Shown here: in pieces, positions 23,697 to 32,770 of the stretch
How positions within the stretch are numbered: position 1 is the stretch's first letter
Layout: each line of letters begins with the position of its first letter
NCBI GenBank assembly: GCA_003695505.1
Contig: RFIY01000119.1
Location: 1 to 53,087, forward strand
Direction of reading: 5' to 3'
Origin: J088 sp003695505 [NCBI: Candidatus Dadabacteria bacterium]
Lineage (GTDB): Bacteria > J088
DNA: 53,087 bases
Notes under the pieces: model-generated
Databases searched by the model: none
Seen by the model: the letters and a program-made list of their open reading frames with translations, nothing else
Told to the model about the DNA's origin: nothing
Translations under genes and position numbers: made by a program

Positions 23697-26600
23697 TCCG
23701 CCCCGTCAGCATACGTCAGGCCGTTTGCGGCGGCGCCCTCGCCCTTGGGCTCAGCCTGTTACCCGGCATGGCGTTCCCGCAGACATCGGCCGCGGTAACC
23801 GACGAAACGCTCGGGTTCCAGTTGACCGAACGGGTTCGTCTGGCCACCGTCCAGTCGCGGATCCAGGCACAGCGCACACTGATGCAGTGGGTACGGGATC
23901 AGGCAGTCAGGATCGCAAATACCAAGCAGGAACTCGAACGCAAGCAACTCCGCAAGGCGTTCGACGAACTGGTCAAGACGATGCGCGGCAAGGGCAGTGA
24001 GCGGCGTCGCAAGCTGATCGACGAGATGCAGACGTTCGTACAACGCTACGCGGACACGCAGGCGTCGGGCGACCTGCTGCTGCGACTGGCCGAGCTTTAT
24101 TACGAGGAAGCCAACTTTCAGTACATCCTCGCGATGGATGAGTACGAACGGCAATATATCGCCTTCGAGAAGGGGGAGGCCGACAACCCGCCGGAACAGC
24201 CAGAACCCGACTATGGTCCCGCGCTCGAGCTGTACCGCGAATTCACGGAAGCCTACAAAAATCACCGGTATTACCGTGACGGGCTGTATCTGTATGCCTA
24301 TCTGCTCGAAGAATCCGGTTTCGAAGATCAGGCGGTCGAGATTTATGAGCGGCTGCTCGAAACCGACCCCGATGGTCCACTCGCCCCCGAAGTCTCGTTC
24401 CGGGTCGGCCAGTACTATTTTCTGACCGGAGACCTGGATCTGGCGGCAGAACGCTACCGCCATACGCTCAAATTGCGTGATCAGACGTTCTACGACAAGG
24501 CGCTGTACAAACTGGCGTGGACGTACTACCGAATGGACGACCTCGACCGCGCCCTGCTTGGCTTCGTCGAATTGATCGATTACGGCGAAAAGGTGCCGGT
24601 CGGCGCGGAAATGCGCAGCGAAAGTCTCCAGTACATGGCAATCATTTTCTCGGATCGGGGCGGCCTCAAGGATCTCGAAGCGTTCTTCGCGCAGATTGGG
24701 CCGCGTTCATACAAACTGGAAGTCATTGAGCGGCTGGCAGATCTCTATTTTGAGACCGCGGACTATCGCAATGCACTGACCGTGTATCGCGACCTGCTCG
24801 ATCTGCAACCCTATGCCGCGACTGCGCCGGTTCTTGTGCGCAAGATTGAAGATTCCTGGACGAAGCTCGAGAACGAGCGCCAGGTCGTCGAATCCTGGCG
24901 CGAATTCGCAGAGCGCTTCGGTAACGGCACGACGTGGCAAACACGTTGGAAGGAAGCGGACCCACGCCTGGCCTGGGATGTACAGAAAGAAGCTGAAAAG
25001 AAGGGCTTCGACTACGCGGCCTGGTGGCATGGCAAAGGCCAGGCGACGTCGGATCCCGCCAAACGTAAACAGTATTACCTGCGTGCTCTGAAGGCGTATG
25101 AAGCCTTCGAGAAACAGTTCGACGACAGTGTTCGTCTGGCCGAGGCGGTATTCAATCAGGCCGAAATCCATTACGACCTGGGCAACTGGAACAAGGCGGG
25201 TGAATTGTATGCCCGCGTCCCGGAGATTGCCGTCGATCCGACCAACGAACTGTTCTCGGAGTCGGCCTGGAACATGATCCTTGCGCGGCGCAAGGCGCTG
25301 GAAGTCTGGGAGCGCACACCCAAAGCGCAGGCGATGCTGAAAGCCATCGCCGCCGAGCGGGCAAAGCTCGAAGCCACAGCGGAAAAGGCGCAGAAGGAAG
25401 GCTCACTCGCGCGCGCCACCCGCTCGGTCACCGGCCCTGCCGCAACGACTGCCGCCACGCCGACAACCGCAGTCGCCCCACAGGCGCCGGTTGAGGCACC
25501 GACCCGAAAGCGCGTCGGCGCGGACGGCAAGACGGTCAAGAAAAAACGCACCCTTCCGAAGGCCGCGATGAACCTCATTCGTGCGAGTCTGTACTATGTG
25601 CGCCTGTACCCACTGGGCGAACGCTCGCCGGCCGTCTACTACAACACCGGCGACATCCTGATGACCTATGGCCTGTACGGTCAGGCGCGCAAACAATACA
25701 TTTCGTTCGTGGAACGGTTCCCGGACAACGCGTTCGTCCTCGATGCGATCAAACAGGTCGTCCGCACGTTTTTGCTCGAACAGAAGTTTGGCGATCTCGT
25801 CGAATGGGGCTACAGCATCTACGAGTCACCGCTCGCCAACAACCCCGAGATCCGGGACTATTTCACGACGATCCTGTCCGGCGCGATGTTCAAGGACGCA
25901 CAACAACTGGAAAAAGACGAAAAGCTGCGCGAAGCGGCGGACGCCTATCTGACGCTCGTCGATCGCTTCCCGGAATCAGAGTTTGTCGACGAAGCCCTGA
26001 TCAACGCTGCCGCCGCATTGCAGCGCCAGGGAGACTGGGAGCGCTCGACCCAGGTCTTTCTGCGCTTCTACGAACAGTTCCCGGATCACCCATTCGCATC
26101 CGAAGCGCTGTTCCAGACGGCCTGGAACGCCGAGCGTGTCCTCGATTTCAATGCCGCCGTTTCGCGCTACACCGAGCTGCTGGACCGTTTCCCGAAACAT
26201 CAGAAAACGAAAGACGCCCTGTTCAACTCGGCGAATATTCTGGCCAAACTCGGACAATCGCGTCGCGCGGCCGAGCTGTTCCTGCTCTACATCGAGCGGT
26301 TCCCGAATGAGCCGGATGAGGCCGACAACATCTTTTTCGCGGCACGGGCCTATTACGACGATGGCGACCTCGAAAAGGCGGAACAACTTTTCAATCGCTA
26401 CATCAAACACAAGAAGCGTACAGAACGCGAGGTCGAAGCACTTTGGTACCTGTCGCAGATTGCGCTGGAACGTAACGACGCGAAGGGCTATGACAAACTG
26501 CTGGACCGAATCCTCGAAGCCTACAAGCGGTATACCGCGGAAGGAAAAATCGTCGATCCGCGATTCGCGGCCGAAGCCGCATTCCGCAAGGCGGAAAAAG

Positions 26601-27292
26601 TCGATCGCGCCTATCGCAATATCAAACTGCGATTGCCCATGGATCGCATGGCGAAGCTGCTCGAACAGAAGGCTGCGTCCCTCAAGAAGGCGGTGGAAAC
26701 CTGGACGGGCGTCGTGCAATACAAGGATCCGTACTGGTCAAGCGCCGCACTGCACATGATTGGCGAGGCGTACCAGCATTTTGCGGACACCCTGTTCGAA
26801 GCACCGGTGCCGCCCGATCTGGACGAAGAAGAAGCCGAATTTTACAAAATGGAACTCGAAGACCAGGCCTTCCCGATCGAGGAAAAAGCGATGCAGGGCT
26901 GGCAGAAGAACCTCGAACTGGCCGTGCGCCTTGGCATCGACAATGAATGGGTCGAAAAGAGCCGCAACAAGCTGCTCGAACTGTATCCAGATGTCGCGCG
27001 CGTCAAAGGCAAGGAACGGCAATTGCTGGCCGACAACGAATTTTTCTATCGTTTCCCGGCCAGCTCCGAAGGCGGCGACAAGCTGAAATTCGATGGCCCG
27101 CGCGTCGTTTATCTGCAAACGCCATACCGGATCGAGAATCTCGAGCAGCGCTACGCAATCACGCTCGGCTGGACGGACCGGCAGAAGCGCGTGCTGTTCA
27201 ACGTCAGCGTGCCTGCACCAGCCGTTCTGGAAGACGGGCAGATCGTTGAACTCGACGGCATCCGCGACCTCTGGAAGAAGCACTTCCAATGA
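23693..27292 (+). CDS. Giant exported TPR protein resembling gliding-motility protein AgmU/GltD
   Basis: A protein of 1199 aa from the ATG at 23693, which overlaps the preceding TGA (ATGA) and has GGAG upstream. A signal peptide (residues 1 to about 30) is followed by many TPR-type repeats (for example LLLRLAELYYEEANFQYI, ALLGFVELIDYGEKVP, AAELFLLYIERFPNEPDEAD). An Ala/Thr/Pro linker lies near residues 575-610. Size, order and repeat content are like AgmU/GltD of Myxococcus xanthus, a periplasmic/cytoplasmic TPR protein of the gliding machine; this is from memory and not a search. Function otherwise: envelope scaffold. Confidence 0.85.
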   Translation: MIRPVSIRQAVCGGALALGLSLLPGMAFPQTSAAVTDETLGFQLTERVRLATVQSRIQAQRTLMQWVRDQAVRIANTKQELERKQLRKAFDELVKTMRGKGSERRRKLIDEMQTFVQRYADTQASGDLLLRLAELYYEEANFQYILAMDEYERQYIAFEKGEADNPPEQPEPDYGPALELYREFTEAYKNHRYYRDGLYLYAYLLEESGFEDQAVEIYERLLETDPDGPLAPEVSFRVGQYYFLTGDLDLAAERYRHTLKLRDQTFYDKALYKLAWTYYRMDDLDRALLGFVELIDYGEKVPVGAEMRSESLQYMAIIFSDRGGLKDLEAFFAQIGPRSYKLEVIERLADLYFETADYRNALTVYRDLLDLQPYAATAPVLVRKIEDSWTKLENERQVVESWREFAERFGNGTTWQTRWKEADPRLAWDVQKEAEKKGFDYAAWWHGKGQATSDPAKRKQYYLRALKAYEAFEKQFDDSVRLAEAVFNQAEIHYDLGNWNKAGELYARVPEIAVDPTNELFSESAWNMILARRKALEVWERTPKAQAMLKAIAAERAKLEATAEKAQKEGSLARATRSVTGPAATTAATPTTAVAPQAPVEAPTRKRVGADGKTVKKKRTLPKAAMNLIRASLYYVRLYPLGERSPAVYYNTGDILMTYGLYGQARKQYISFVERFPDNAFVLDAIKQVVRTFLLEQKFGDLVEWGYSIYESPLANNPEIRDYFTTILSGAMFKDAQQLEKDEKLREAADAYLTLVDRFPESEFVDEALINAAAALQRQGDWERSTQVFLRFYEQFPDHPFASEALFQTAWNAERVLDFNAAVSRYTELLDRFPKHQKTKDALFNSANILAKLGQSRRAAELFLLYIERFPNEPDEADNIFFAARAYYDDGDLEKAEQLFNRYIKHKKRTEREVEALWYLSQIALERNDAKGYDKLLDRILEAYKRYTAEGKIVDPRFAAEAAFRKAEKVDRAYRNIKLRLPMDRMAKLLEQKAASLKKAVETWTGVVQYKDPYWSSAALHMIGEAYQHFADTLFEAPVPPDLDEEEAEFYKMELEDQAFPIEEKAMQGWQKNLELAVRLGIDNEWVEKSRNKLLELYPDVARVKGKERQLLADNEFFYRFPASSEGGDKLKFDGPRVVYLQTPYRIENLEQRYAITLGWTDRQKRVLFNVSVPAPAVLEDGQIVELDGIRDLWKKHFQ

Positions 27293-28767
27293 TCCGCTTC
27301 CGCTCGCCATATCGCTTCATCCCCGCCTTCCTGGCCGGACTGCTTGCTGTCGGCTGTGCGTCGACGACGCCATACACGCAGAAACTCGAAACGTCCACCG
27401 CAACCGACGCCGGCACGTCGAGTACGGACACGGCCGCCGAGCGGGCATTGCGCGAACGCATCGCGCGTGACCCAGGTGATTTCAATGCCTGGTACGATCT
27501 GGGCGTTCTCTATGAGCGCCGCGGCGCCATCGACCAGGCCGAGCAGGCCTGGCGCAAGGTACAACTGCTCGAACCGCGCCACATCCCCGCCGCGGTCAAC
27601 CTCGCGGCACTCTACAAGGCCCGCGGCCAGATCCGCGAAGCAATTGTGACGCTCAACGACCTGTTCGACACCGGCATGGACGATCCGCAGGCGCGCACCG
27701 ACCTGGCGATCCTTTACCGCCTCAGCGGCAACGCCGACCGAAGCCTGTACGAGTCGAGCGAGGTACTCAAACGATTCGGGCTGGTCTATGGCGCGATGCT
27801 CAATGCCGGCCTGGTCTATCTCGACACAGGCCGAACCGAAATGGCGTTGACGCTGTTTCTCGAGCTGAAGAACCAGTACCCCGACGACGCAGGGCTGCAC
27901 TTCAGCATCGGCAAAGCCTACCAGGCGCTCGGCAACCCGATCGCGGCCGAAAAAGAATACCAGCAGGCTATCAGTCTCGATACCAACGCATACGAAGCGT
28001 ATAACAACATCGGCGTCCTGCGCCTGCTCAAGAAAGAATACGCCGCGGCATTGACCCAGTTTGAACGGGCCGTTTCGGCCAACGTCAACTTTGCGACCGG
28101 CTGGCTCAACCGCGGTATCGCACTGCGCGGTCTGGAGCGCTATCGCGAGGCAGAGCAATCCTGGAAGCGGGCGCTGAGCATCCGCCCTGACTTTCCCGAG
28201 GCCGAATATAATCTGGCCCTGCTCTACGACGACTACTGGAACCGCCCGGACAACGCCATTACCGCCTGGCGTGCGTACCTGAAGCGATACGGAAAAACAC
28301 TGCCGGAAGACGAAGTCAAACGCATCGAGGATCGGATCGCGGCGCTGCTCGAGCGCAAGGAAAAACTCCGCGCCGAGGCCGAGCAGGAACCAGAGCCTGA
28401 GCCGGAACCGGAGCCGGCGCCTGAACCTGCGACGACGCCCGCTGCTCCGGCGGCAATGACCACCCCGGATGCGGCCACCGCAACGACCCCACCTGCGCCC
28501 GTCTCCACGCCCGCCGAGGCATCCGCGCCCGAGGAACAACCCGAACCTGCTGCAACGACCAGCTCGGAACCCGACTACGCCGAGATTGCCGAGGCCTTCA
28601 ACCAGGCGCGTCAGGATGCGGGACTCCCGCCCGTTGAACCAACGCGTCTGATCGAACAACTCGCCAACAAGGCCGCCGAATTGCAACAGAAGAGCGGCAA
28701 AGCCTGGACGTTCGAAGTCCAGACCGATGGGGACAAGCCCAAACTGGTGCCAAAGGCGCTTGAATAG
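27289..28767 (+). CDS. TPR lipoprotein resembling AglT/GltE
   Basis: A 492-aa protein whose start overlaps the previous stop by ATGA. The signal peptide ends in lipobox LLAVGC (about C24). Classic TPR units follow, such as AWYDLGVLYERRGAIDQAEQAW, SIGKAYQALGNPIAAEKEY and NNIGVLRLLKKEYAAALTQFE (about 60-330). Then comes a Pro/Glu/Ala repeat tract (EPEPEPEPEP type, about 365-425) that could span the cell wall, and a short conserved C-terminal segment. In Myxococcus AglT/GltE is likewise encoded directly after AgmU/GltD. Terminal gene of the operon. Confidence 0.87.
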   Translation: MIRFRSPYRFIPAFLAGLLAVGCASTTPYTQKLETSTATDAGTSSTDTAAERALRERIARDPGDFNAWYDLGVLYERRGAIDQAEQAWRKVQLLEPRHIPAAVNLAALYKARGQIREAIVTLNDLFDTGMDDPQARTDLAILYRLSGNADRSLYESSEVLKRFGLVYGAMLNAGLVYLDTGRTEMALTLFLELKNQYPDDAGLHFSIGKAYQALGNPIAAEKEYQQAISLDTNAYEAYNNIGVLRLLKKEYAAALTQFERAVSANVNFATGWLNRGIALRGLERYREAEQSWKRALSIRPDFPEAEYNLALLYDDYWNRPDNAITAWRAYLKRYGKTLPEDEVKRIEDRIAALLERKEKLRAEAEQEPEPEPEPEPAPEPATTPAAPAAMTTPDAATATTPPAPVSTPAEASAPEEQPEPAATTSSEPDYAEIAEAFNQARQDAGLPPVEPTRLIEQLANKAAELQQKSGKAWTFEVQTDGDKPKLVPKALE

Positions 28768-28806
28768 CCCCAAGAATCAGAACGCCGTTCCGATTGCACC
28801 ACTTTC

Positions 28807-28835
28807 TTGCTTATGCATCGAAAAGACGTTAAAAT
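28807..28835 (+). promoter_or_regulatory. Predicted promoter of the 253-aa lipoprotein gene
   Basis: TTGCTT (28807-28812), a 17-bp spacer and TAAAAT (28830-28835). Expected transcription start near 28842, leaving a leader of about 55 nt with the ribosome-binding site GAGGAGAAGG at its end. Confidence 0.6.
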
Positions 28836-28897
28836 ACCTTGACTCGTTTCGACCTGGCATATGCCAGCAACACACAACAACAGAGGAGAAGGAACCC

Positions 28898-29659
28898 GTG
28901 TTTCTCAAACGTTTCGTTATGCTTTCTTCCATCGCCCTTCTGTCCGGCGGCATGGCCTGTGGCCTCGTCGATGATGCGCTGAACAACCTCGCGGCCCAGC
29001 TCGAGGAAGAGGCGGCTTCAGCCGGCATCGATGTCAACGCAACCATTCCTGATCAGCAGCAGGCTGAAGAAATTTTCGGGGCGACCGTCAATGCGATCAT
29101 GGGCAGCGCAATGGAAGTGGCAATGCAGGCCGCGCAAGAATCGGCCGGCGGCGCCGCTCCAATGCAGGACGCTCAGACGATTACGGTCAACAAGACAATT
29201 GATGTCGAAGGCGGCGGTACGCTGACCGTTGACGGTACCGTGACGCAGGAGCAGACCGAAACCAGCATCACCATGACCCAGGACATTACCGTGACCTGGT
29301 CGGGCGTGAATGTTCCGACAGAAAATGGTGCGGTCGAAACCTCCGGAAAATTGGTGCAAGTCACGACGCTCGAAATCGACCCGCAAGCACAAAGCCCCGA
29401 GCCCAGCTCGGTCGAAAGCGATCTGGTTGGTCAGATCACCACGCCGGCCGGAGCGTTCGCATTCGACGTCCATATTTCTCTCGCCAGCAACACCCTGACC
29501 ATCGAAGGGACGCTGAATGGCAAGGACTACAGCCAGACGATCGACCTGTCTCAGCTCGAAGATGACATGGGGGGTGCACCGGACGGTACGACTGATACCG
29601 TAACCGGCCCCACCGATGGCGTGACCGACTCGTCCTTGCCTGGTACGACAACGCCGTGA
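28898..29659 (+). CDS. Predicted lipoprotein, 253 aa
   Basis: The GTG at 28898 follows GAGGAGAAGG. The signal peptide MFLKRFVMLSSIALLSGGMAC carries lipobox GMAC. The mature protein is Thr/Gly/Asp-rich with alternating strands in a repeated pattern (ITVNKTIDVEGGGTLTVDG, SITMTQDITVTWSGV, LVQVTTLEI). This suggests a beta-sandwich or beta-helix surface protein. The last 35 residues are Thr/Gly/Pro-rich (probably disordered). It has its own promoter and terminator, so it is monocistronic and may be abundant. Confidence 0.8.
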   Translation: MFLKRFVMLSSIALLSGGMACGLVDDALNNLAAQLEEEAASAGIDVNATIPDQQQAEEIFGATVNAIMGSAMEVAMQAAQESAGGAAPMQDAQTITVNKTIDVEGGGTLTVDGTVTQEQTETSITMTQDITVTWSGVNVPTENGAVETSGKLVQVTTLEIDPQAQSPEPSSVESDLVGQITTPAGAFAFDVHISLASNTLTIEGTLNGKDYSQTIDLSQLEDDMGGAPDGTTDTVTGPTDGVTDSSLPGTTTP

Positions 29660-29685
29660 TACAGATCTGACTGCAAACAGCAGAG

Positions 29686-29717
29686 AAAAGCCGCCCGCTT
29701 GCGGGCGGCTTTTTTTT
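29686..29717 (+). terminator. Rho-independent terminator
   Basis: Stem GCCGCCCGC / GCGGGCGGC (29690-29698 and 29701-29709) followed by eight T. An A-run before the stem makes it partly bidirectional, so it may also serve the convergent gene that ends at 29747. It is the clearest terminator in the window. Confidence 0.9.
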
Positions 29718-29746
29718 CTGTCAATGTCTTCAGGTGCGCCGGAGCC

Positions 29747-30163
29747 TCAGATCGGCCCGGAGTCCAGCCCGTGCTGCGCGGCGATGCCACGCAGCCAGTC
29801 GCGTGCCGACGACTCGTCGTTGAAGACGCGGACGTCGTTGGGCAGGCGCATCAGCTTGAGAATCGGGTTGATCACGGCTTTGAGCAGATGGCTGCGAATC
29901 AGGATCGCGGAGGCCGGGCTACAGCGGTGCATGGCGTCACGATGATCCCGCGCCCACTGCCCCAGGTAGCGATGCACGGCCAGTGACGCCTTGAGTTTGC
30001 AGTCACGGTAGTCGATGATGGCCACATAGCGTGCGTCGTCCGCCATCAGGCGCTCGAAACCGCCGCACTGCTGCTTGCATTCATCCATCGCCAGCGTGCC
30101 GTGTCCCTTGACCACGACCAGTGGCAGATTGGCGTCGTTGAATTCGATCGATCCAGAAGCCAT
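29747..30163 (-). CDS. STAS/SpoIIAA-like hypothetical protein, 138 aa
   Basis: The ATG at 30163 follows AGGAG. The 138-aa protein has the alternating strand-helix profile of STAS-like folds (LVVVKGHGTLAMDECKQ, then YVAIIDYRDCKLKAS, then LLKAVINPIL). Four Cys are scattered. I have no firm family. Similar small proteins occur in Proteobacteria as SpoIIAA-like anti-sigma antagonist relatives. It is separated from the TetR gene upstream by about 80 nt, so possibly it has its own promoter. Confidence 0.65.
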   Translation of the reverse strand: MASGSIEFNDANLPLVVVKGHGTLAMDECKQQCGGFERLMADDARYVAIIDYRDCKLKASLAVHRYLGQWARDHRDAMHRCSPASAILIRSHLLKAVINPILKLMRLPNDVRVFNDESSARDWLRGIAAQHGLDSGPI

Positions 30164-30244
30164 GTCATTCTCCTCTTCGAGTCATCGGTCCAGAATCAAT
30201 GTCGCACGAAATGCGCCACGTCGCACCGTGCCGCGATCCGTGGA

Positions 30245-30844
30245 TCAAAGCGAGACGCCCCAGTCGCAGACCGGCAGATCGTCCTGCAGCATCGACGCCG
30301 CGCGTACGGCGAGGATCTCCGGCAACTGTTCCGGAAAGGTGCTTCGCCCGCTCACGAGAAACTGCAACACCGCTGGCGTGACGAGGCCGTGCATCACCAC
30401 GGCCACGAACTGACGTCGCTGCGGTTCGATCTCCGGCGCGACCCGGTCCAGGCGATCCGACAGGATGCCGCGCGAACGCGACAGCCGCTGCACGAGTTCG
30501 CTGCGCGGGATGTCCTGCTGCGGACCAAACATGATGCTGAACACGAATTTCGCCGTTACCGGAACCCGCTGCATCCGGCTCAGCACATACTCGGCATATG
30601 CCTGAAACACCGCTTTCGCGTCGTCGGCCTCGGCCAGGGTTTGTTCGAGCTCGTCACAATAGGTGCCGAAGCGGTCCTCGATCAATGTCCAGAGCAGCTT
30701 TTCCTTGCTGCCAAAAAAGTGGTACAGACTGGGCTGCGTCACACCCGCGGCCTGACAGATGTCGCGCACGCTCGTGGCCGAATAGCCGCGATCGGCAAAC
30801 AGCGCCTCGGCCGCTTCGAGCAGACTGGCCTTTCCATCACGCAT
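30245..30844 (-). CDS. TetR-family regulator of the crotonase/LLM/PAP2/sulfotransferase set
   Basis: About 199 aa from the ATG at 30844 (a GTG at 30865 is also in frame). The DNA-binding domain reads LLEAAEALFADRGYSATSVR...GVTQPSLYHFFGSKEKLLW, the typical TetR helix-turn-helix. It overlaps the end of the oxidoreductase gene by a few bases, so it is the last gene of crotonase-LLM-tetR. Two copies of AACGAACGTT palindromes in the two promoter regions of this neighbourhood are its likely operators, implying autoregulation through the first. Confidence 0.88.
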   Translation of the reverse strand: MRDGKASLLEAAEALFADRGYSATSVRDICQAAGVTQPSLYHFFGSKEKLLWTLIEDRFGTYCDELEQTLAEADDAKAVFQAYAEYVLSRMQRVPVTAKFVFSIMFGPQQDIPRSELVQRLSRSRGILSDRLDRVAPEIEPQRRQFVAVVMHGLVTPAVLQFLVSGRSTFPEQLPEILAVRAASMLQDDLPVCDWGVSL

Positions 30845-31871
30845 GGCTGAGCTCCGTCGTGTCACGCCACGACGCGACCAGCCGTGACAATGCGTCGAGA
30901 TCAGGCGCGTCCAGAAGCATCAGCGATATGTCGTCGGCCCACGCGAGCCTTTCGTGCAGCTTGCGGGCCACCTGCTTCGGCGGCCCGAGAACGGCGAACG
31001 CGTCGACAACGTCATCGAATACGGCGTCGGCCAGCGCCTGCCAGCGCTGCTGGCGAACGAGCTGGGCACACGCGTCGCAGAGATCCTCCAGGCCTGATGC
31101 CGCGAAAATCGGCGCATAGGCGGGCGTCGATGCATAAAAGCCAATCTGGGCGCGTATCCGCTGCCGACCCTGTTCGAGAACCTCCTCGCGATCGGACACG
31201 CAAACGATCGCCTGCGCGATCAGCTCCAGCGGCGCAGCGCTGTCATCGCGCCGCGCACGTCCTTCCGCGAGTGCGGACCGCGTTACCGTGTCGAAATACG
31301 GCCCGGTCGCCAGCGGAAAGACCACAAACCCGTCGGCGCACTCCGCCGCGAGCGCGGTCATCGCGGGTCCGACCGCCGCGAGCCAGACCGGTGGCGGCCC
31401 AGCGTCACATCTCGCTGGTCGAAACATTGGCTGCATCCGCGTATGGCGGACGAAACGTCCTTCGACGTGCAGCGGGACATCGTGATACCAGTTGTCGAAA
31501 ATGGCGCGGATCGCCTGGATATACTCGCGCATGCGCGAGACAGGCGGTGCCCAGGGCATCCCGTATCGCTCTTCGACATTCTCCCGAATCTGCGCACCTA
31601 GTCCGAGCGCGAATCGGCCGCCCGTAAGCAGTTGCAGGTCATTCGCCGCATACGCCAGCGTCATCGGATTCCGCGCGAACGCGACGGCAATCTGCGTGGA
31701 CAGCCGCGCGTCTCCGAGACCCTGAGCGACTGCGGCGGCCTGTACGAAGACATCTCCCGCCCCCTCGAACAGGAACATTCCGTCACAACCCGTCGCCCGA
31801 ACGTCCCGGGCCAACGCCGCGAGCGCCCGTGGATCAGCCGCGGCCAGCGGCAGATGGAGTCGTGGTGGCAT
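30837..31871 (-). CDS. LLM-class F420-dependent oxidoreductase (TIGR03617-like)
   Basis: The 344-aa luciferase-like monooxygenase fold is visible from ALARDVRATGCDGMFLFEG (TIM-barrel start), IAVAFARNPMTLAYAANDLQ, the LTGGRFALGLGAQIREN segment of F420-type enzymes, and PPPVWLAAVGPAMTALAAE. It probably uses reduced F420 or FMN to act on a hydrophobic substrate. F420 biosynthesis genes are not in the window. It follows the crotonase by 11 nt and overlaps tetR, so all three form one operon. Confidence 0.87.
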   Translation of the reverse strand: MPPRLHLPLAAADPRALAALARDVRATGCDGMFLFEGAGDVFVQAAAVAQGLGDARLSTQIAVAFARNPMTLAYAANDLQLLTGGRFALGLGAQIRENVEERYGMPWAPPVSRMREYIQAIRAIFDNWYHDVPLHVEGRFVRHTRMQPMFRPARCDAGPPPVWLAAVGPAMTALAAECADGFVVFPLATGPYFDTVTRSALAEGRARRDDSAAPLELIAQAIVCVSDREEVLEQGRQRIRAQIGFYASTPAYAPIFAASGLEDLCDACAQLVRQQRWQALADAVFDDVVDAFAVLGPPKQVARKLHERLAWADDISLMLLDAPDLDALSRLVASWRDTTELSHA

Positions 31872-31882
31872 CCGCCGTCGTC

Positions 31883-32683
31883 TTATTCCCCGGTGAACCG
31901 GGGTTCACGCTTCTCCATGAAGGCCGTCGGTCCTTCGCGGGCATCCTTCGAACGAAAGACCGGTTCACCAATCTCCAGCGACTTCGCGATCGCGTCCTCG
32001 GCAGGTACGCCATCGGTCTCGACCAGGGCGCGCTTGACGGCCTGGACCGCCACCGGACCGCACTTCGCGATGCGCTCGGCGACCTCCATCGCCTTGTCCA
32101 GTGCCTTGCCATCGTCGACCACGTAATTGATCAGGCCGTAGTGGAGCGCTTCGTCGGCCGTCAGACGGCGTCCACTGAGCAGCATCTCGGCTGCGATCGC
32201 ATACGGGAGTTGCCGGCGCAGGCGCACCGTGCTGCCACCAAGCGGAAACAGGCCAAGCTGTACTTCGGTGACGCCAAACACGGCGCTCCGGCCCGCGACG
32301 CGAATATCGGTTCCCTGCAGGATTTCGGTACCTCCTGCCAGCGCGAAGCCCTCGACCGCGGCAATCAGCGGTTTCTTTGTCAGGTACTTGAGCAGCAGCG
32401 CTTTCCAGTGCAACTCGGGATCTTCCTGCATCCGCTGCATCCAGACATCGCCTGCGTCCCATTTGCCGCTCGACATCGCGCCAAGGTCGCTTCCGGCGCA
32501 GAAAACACCGCCCTTGCCCGTCAGCACGATGGCGCGTACATCCCGGTCGTTGTCGGCCTCTTCCCAGGCGTCGGCCATGCGCACCAGCATTTCGATGCTC
32601 AGCGCGTTGCGCTTGTCTGGCCGGTTGAACGTACACAGGGCGACGTGGCCCCGTTTCTCGTACAGAAAATGTGCTTCGGACAT
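31883..32683 (-). CDS. Enoyl-CoA hydratase/isomerase (crotonase) family protein
   Basis: A 266-aa crotonase-fold protein. Signature pieces are FNRPDKRNALSIEM, the oxyanion-hole regions CAGSDLGAM and AVEGFALAGGTEILQG, and the later GLINYVVDDG. Family members hydrate or isomerise acyl-CoA thioesters in the cytoplasm. GGAGGACC lies 5 nt before the ATG at 32683, and TACAAT (minus strand 32715-32710) gives a leader of about 20 nt. First gene of the operon with the LLM enzyme and TetR, so a role in lipid or xenobiotic acyl-CoA breakdown is likely. Confidence 0.92.
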   Translation of the reverse strand: MSEAHFLYEKRGHVALCTFNRPDKRNALSIEMLVRMADAWEEADNDRDVRAIVLTGKGGVFCAGSDLGAMSSGKWDAGDVWMQRMQEDPELHWKALLLKYLTKKPLIAAVEGFALAGGTEILQGTDIRVAGRSAVFGVTEVQLGLFPLGGSTVRLRRQLPYAIAAEMLLSGRRLTADEALHYGLINYVVDDGKALDKAMEVAERIAKCGPVAVQAVKRALVETDGVPAEDAIAKSLEIGEPVFRSKDAREGPTAFMEKREPRFTGE

Positions 32684-32709
32684 CGATGGTCCTCCCGGAC
32701 TGCTATCGT

Positions 32710-32738
32710 ATTGTATGTTGCCTTGCTACAGGCTATAA
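32710..32738 (-). promoter_or_regulatory. Promoter of crotonase-LLM-tetR, superposed on the opposite promoter
   Basis: On the minus strand, weak -35 TTATAG (32738-32733), 17 bp, then -10 TACAAT (32715-32710). It occupies almost the same bases as the plus-strand promoter 32711-32739, so the two polymerases would exclude each other. Confidence 0.5.
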
Positions 32739-32739
32739 C
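32711..32739 (+). promoter_or_regulatory. Promoter of the PAP2-like gene
   Basis: TTGTAT (32711-32716), 17 bp, TATAAC (32734-32739). The -10 overlaps a palindromic operator at 32737-32750. Expected start of transcription about 32746. Confidence 0.6.
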
Positions 32740-32750
32740 GAACGTTAGAT
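32737..32750. promoter_or_regulatory. Predicted TetR operator, copy 1
   Basis: AACGAACGTTAGAT matches 12 of 14 bases of the perfect palindrome at 33485-33498. It also holds TAACG-AA-CGTTA (32736-32747). It overlaps the -10 of the PAP2 promoter and the -35 end of the crotonase promoter. Confidence 0.65.
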
Positions 32751-32770
32751 TCGCGCAAGCACGTCACCGG

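Noticed and set aside
27151-28773. 540-codon minus-strand frame across the AglT-like gene
   Set aside because: Antisense shadow; Gly/Arg-rich low-complexity translation of the Pro/Glu tract, no domain.
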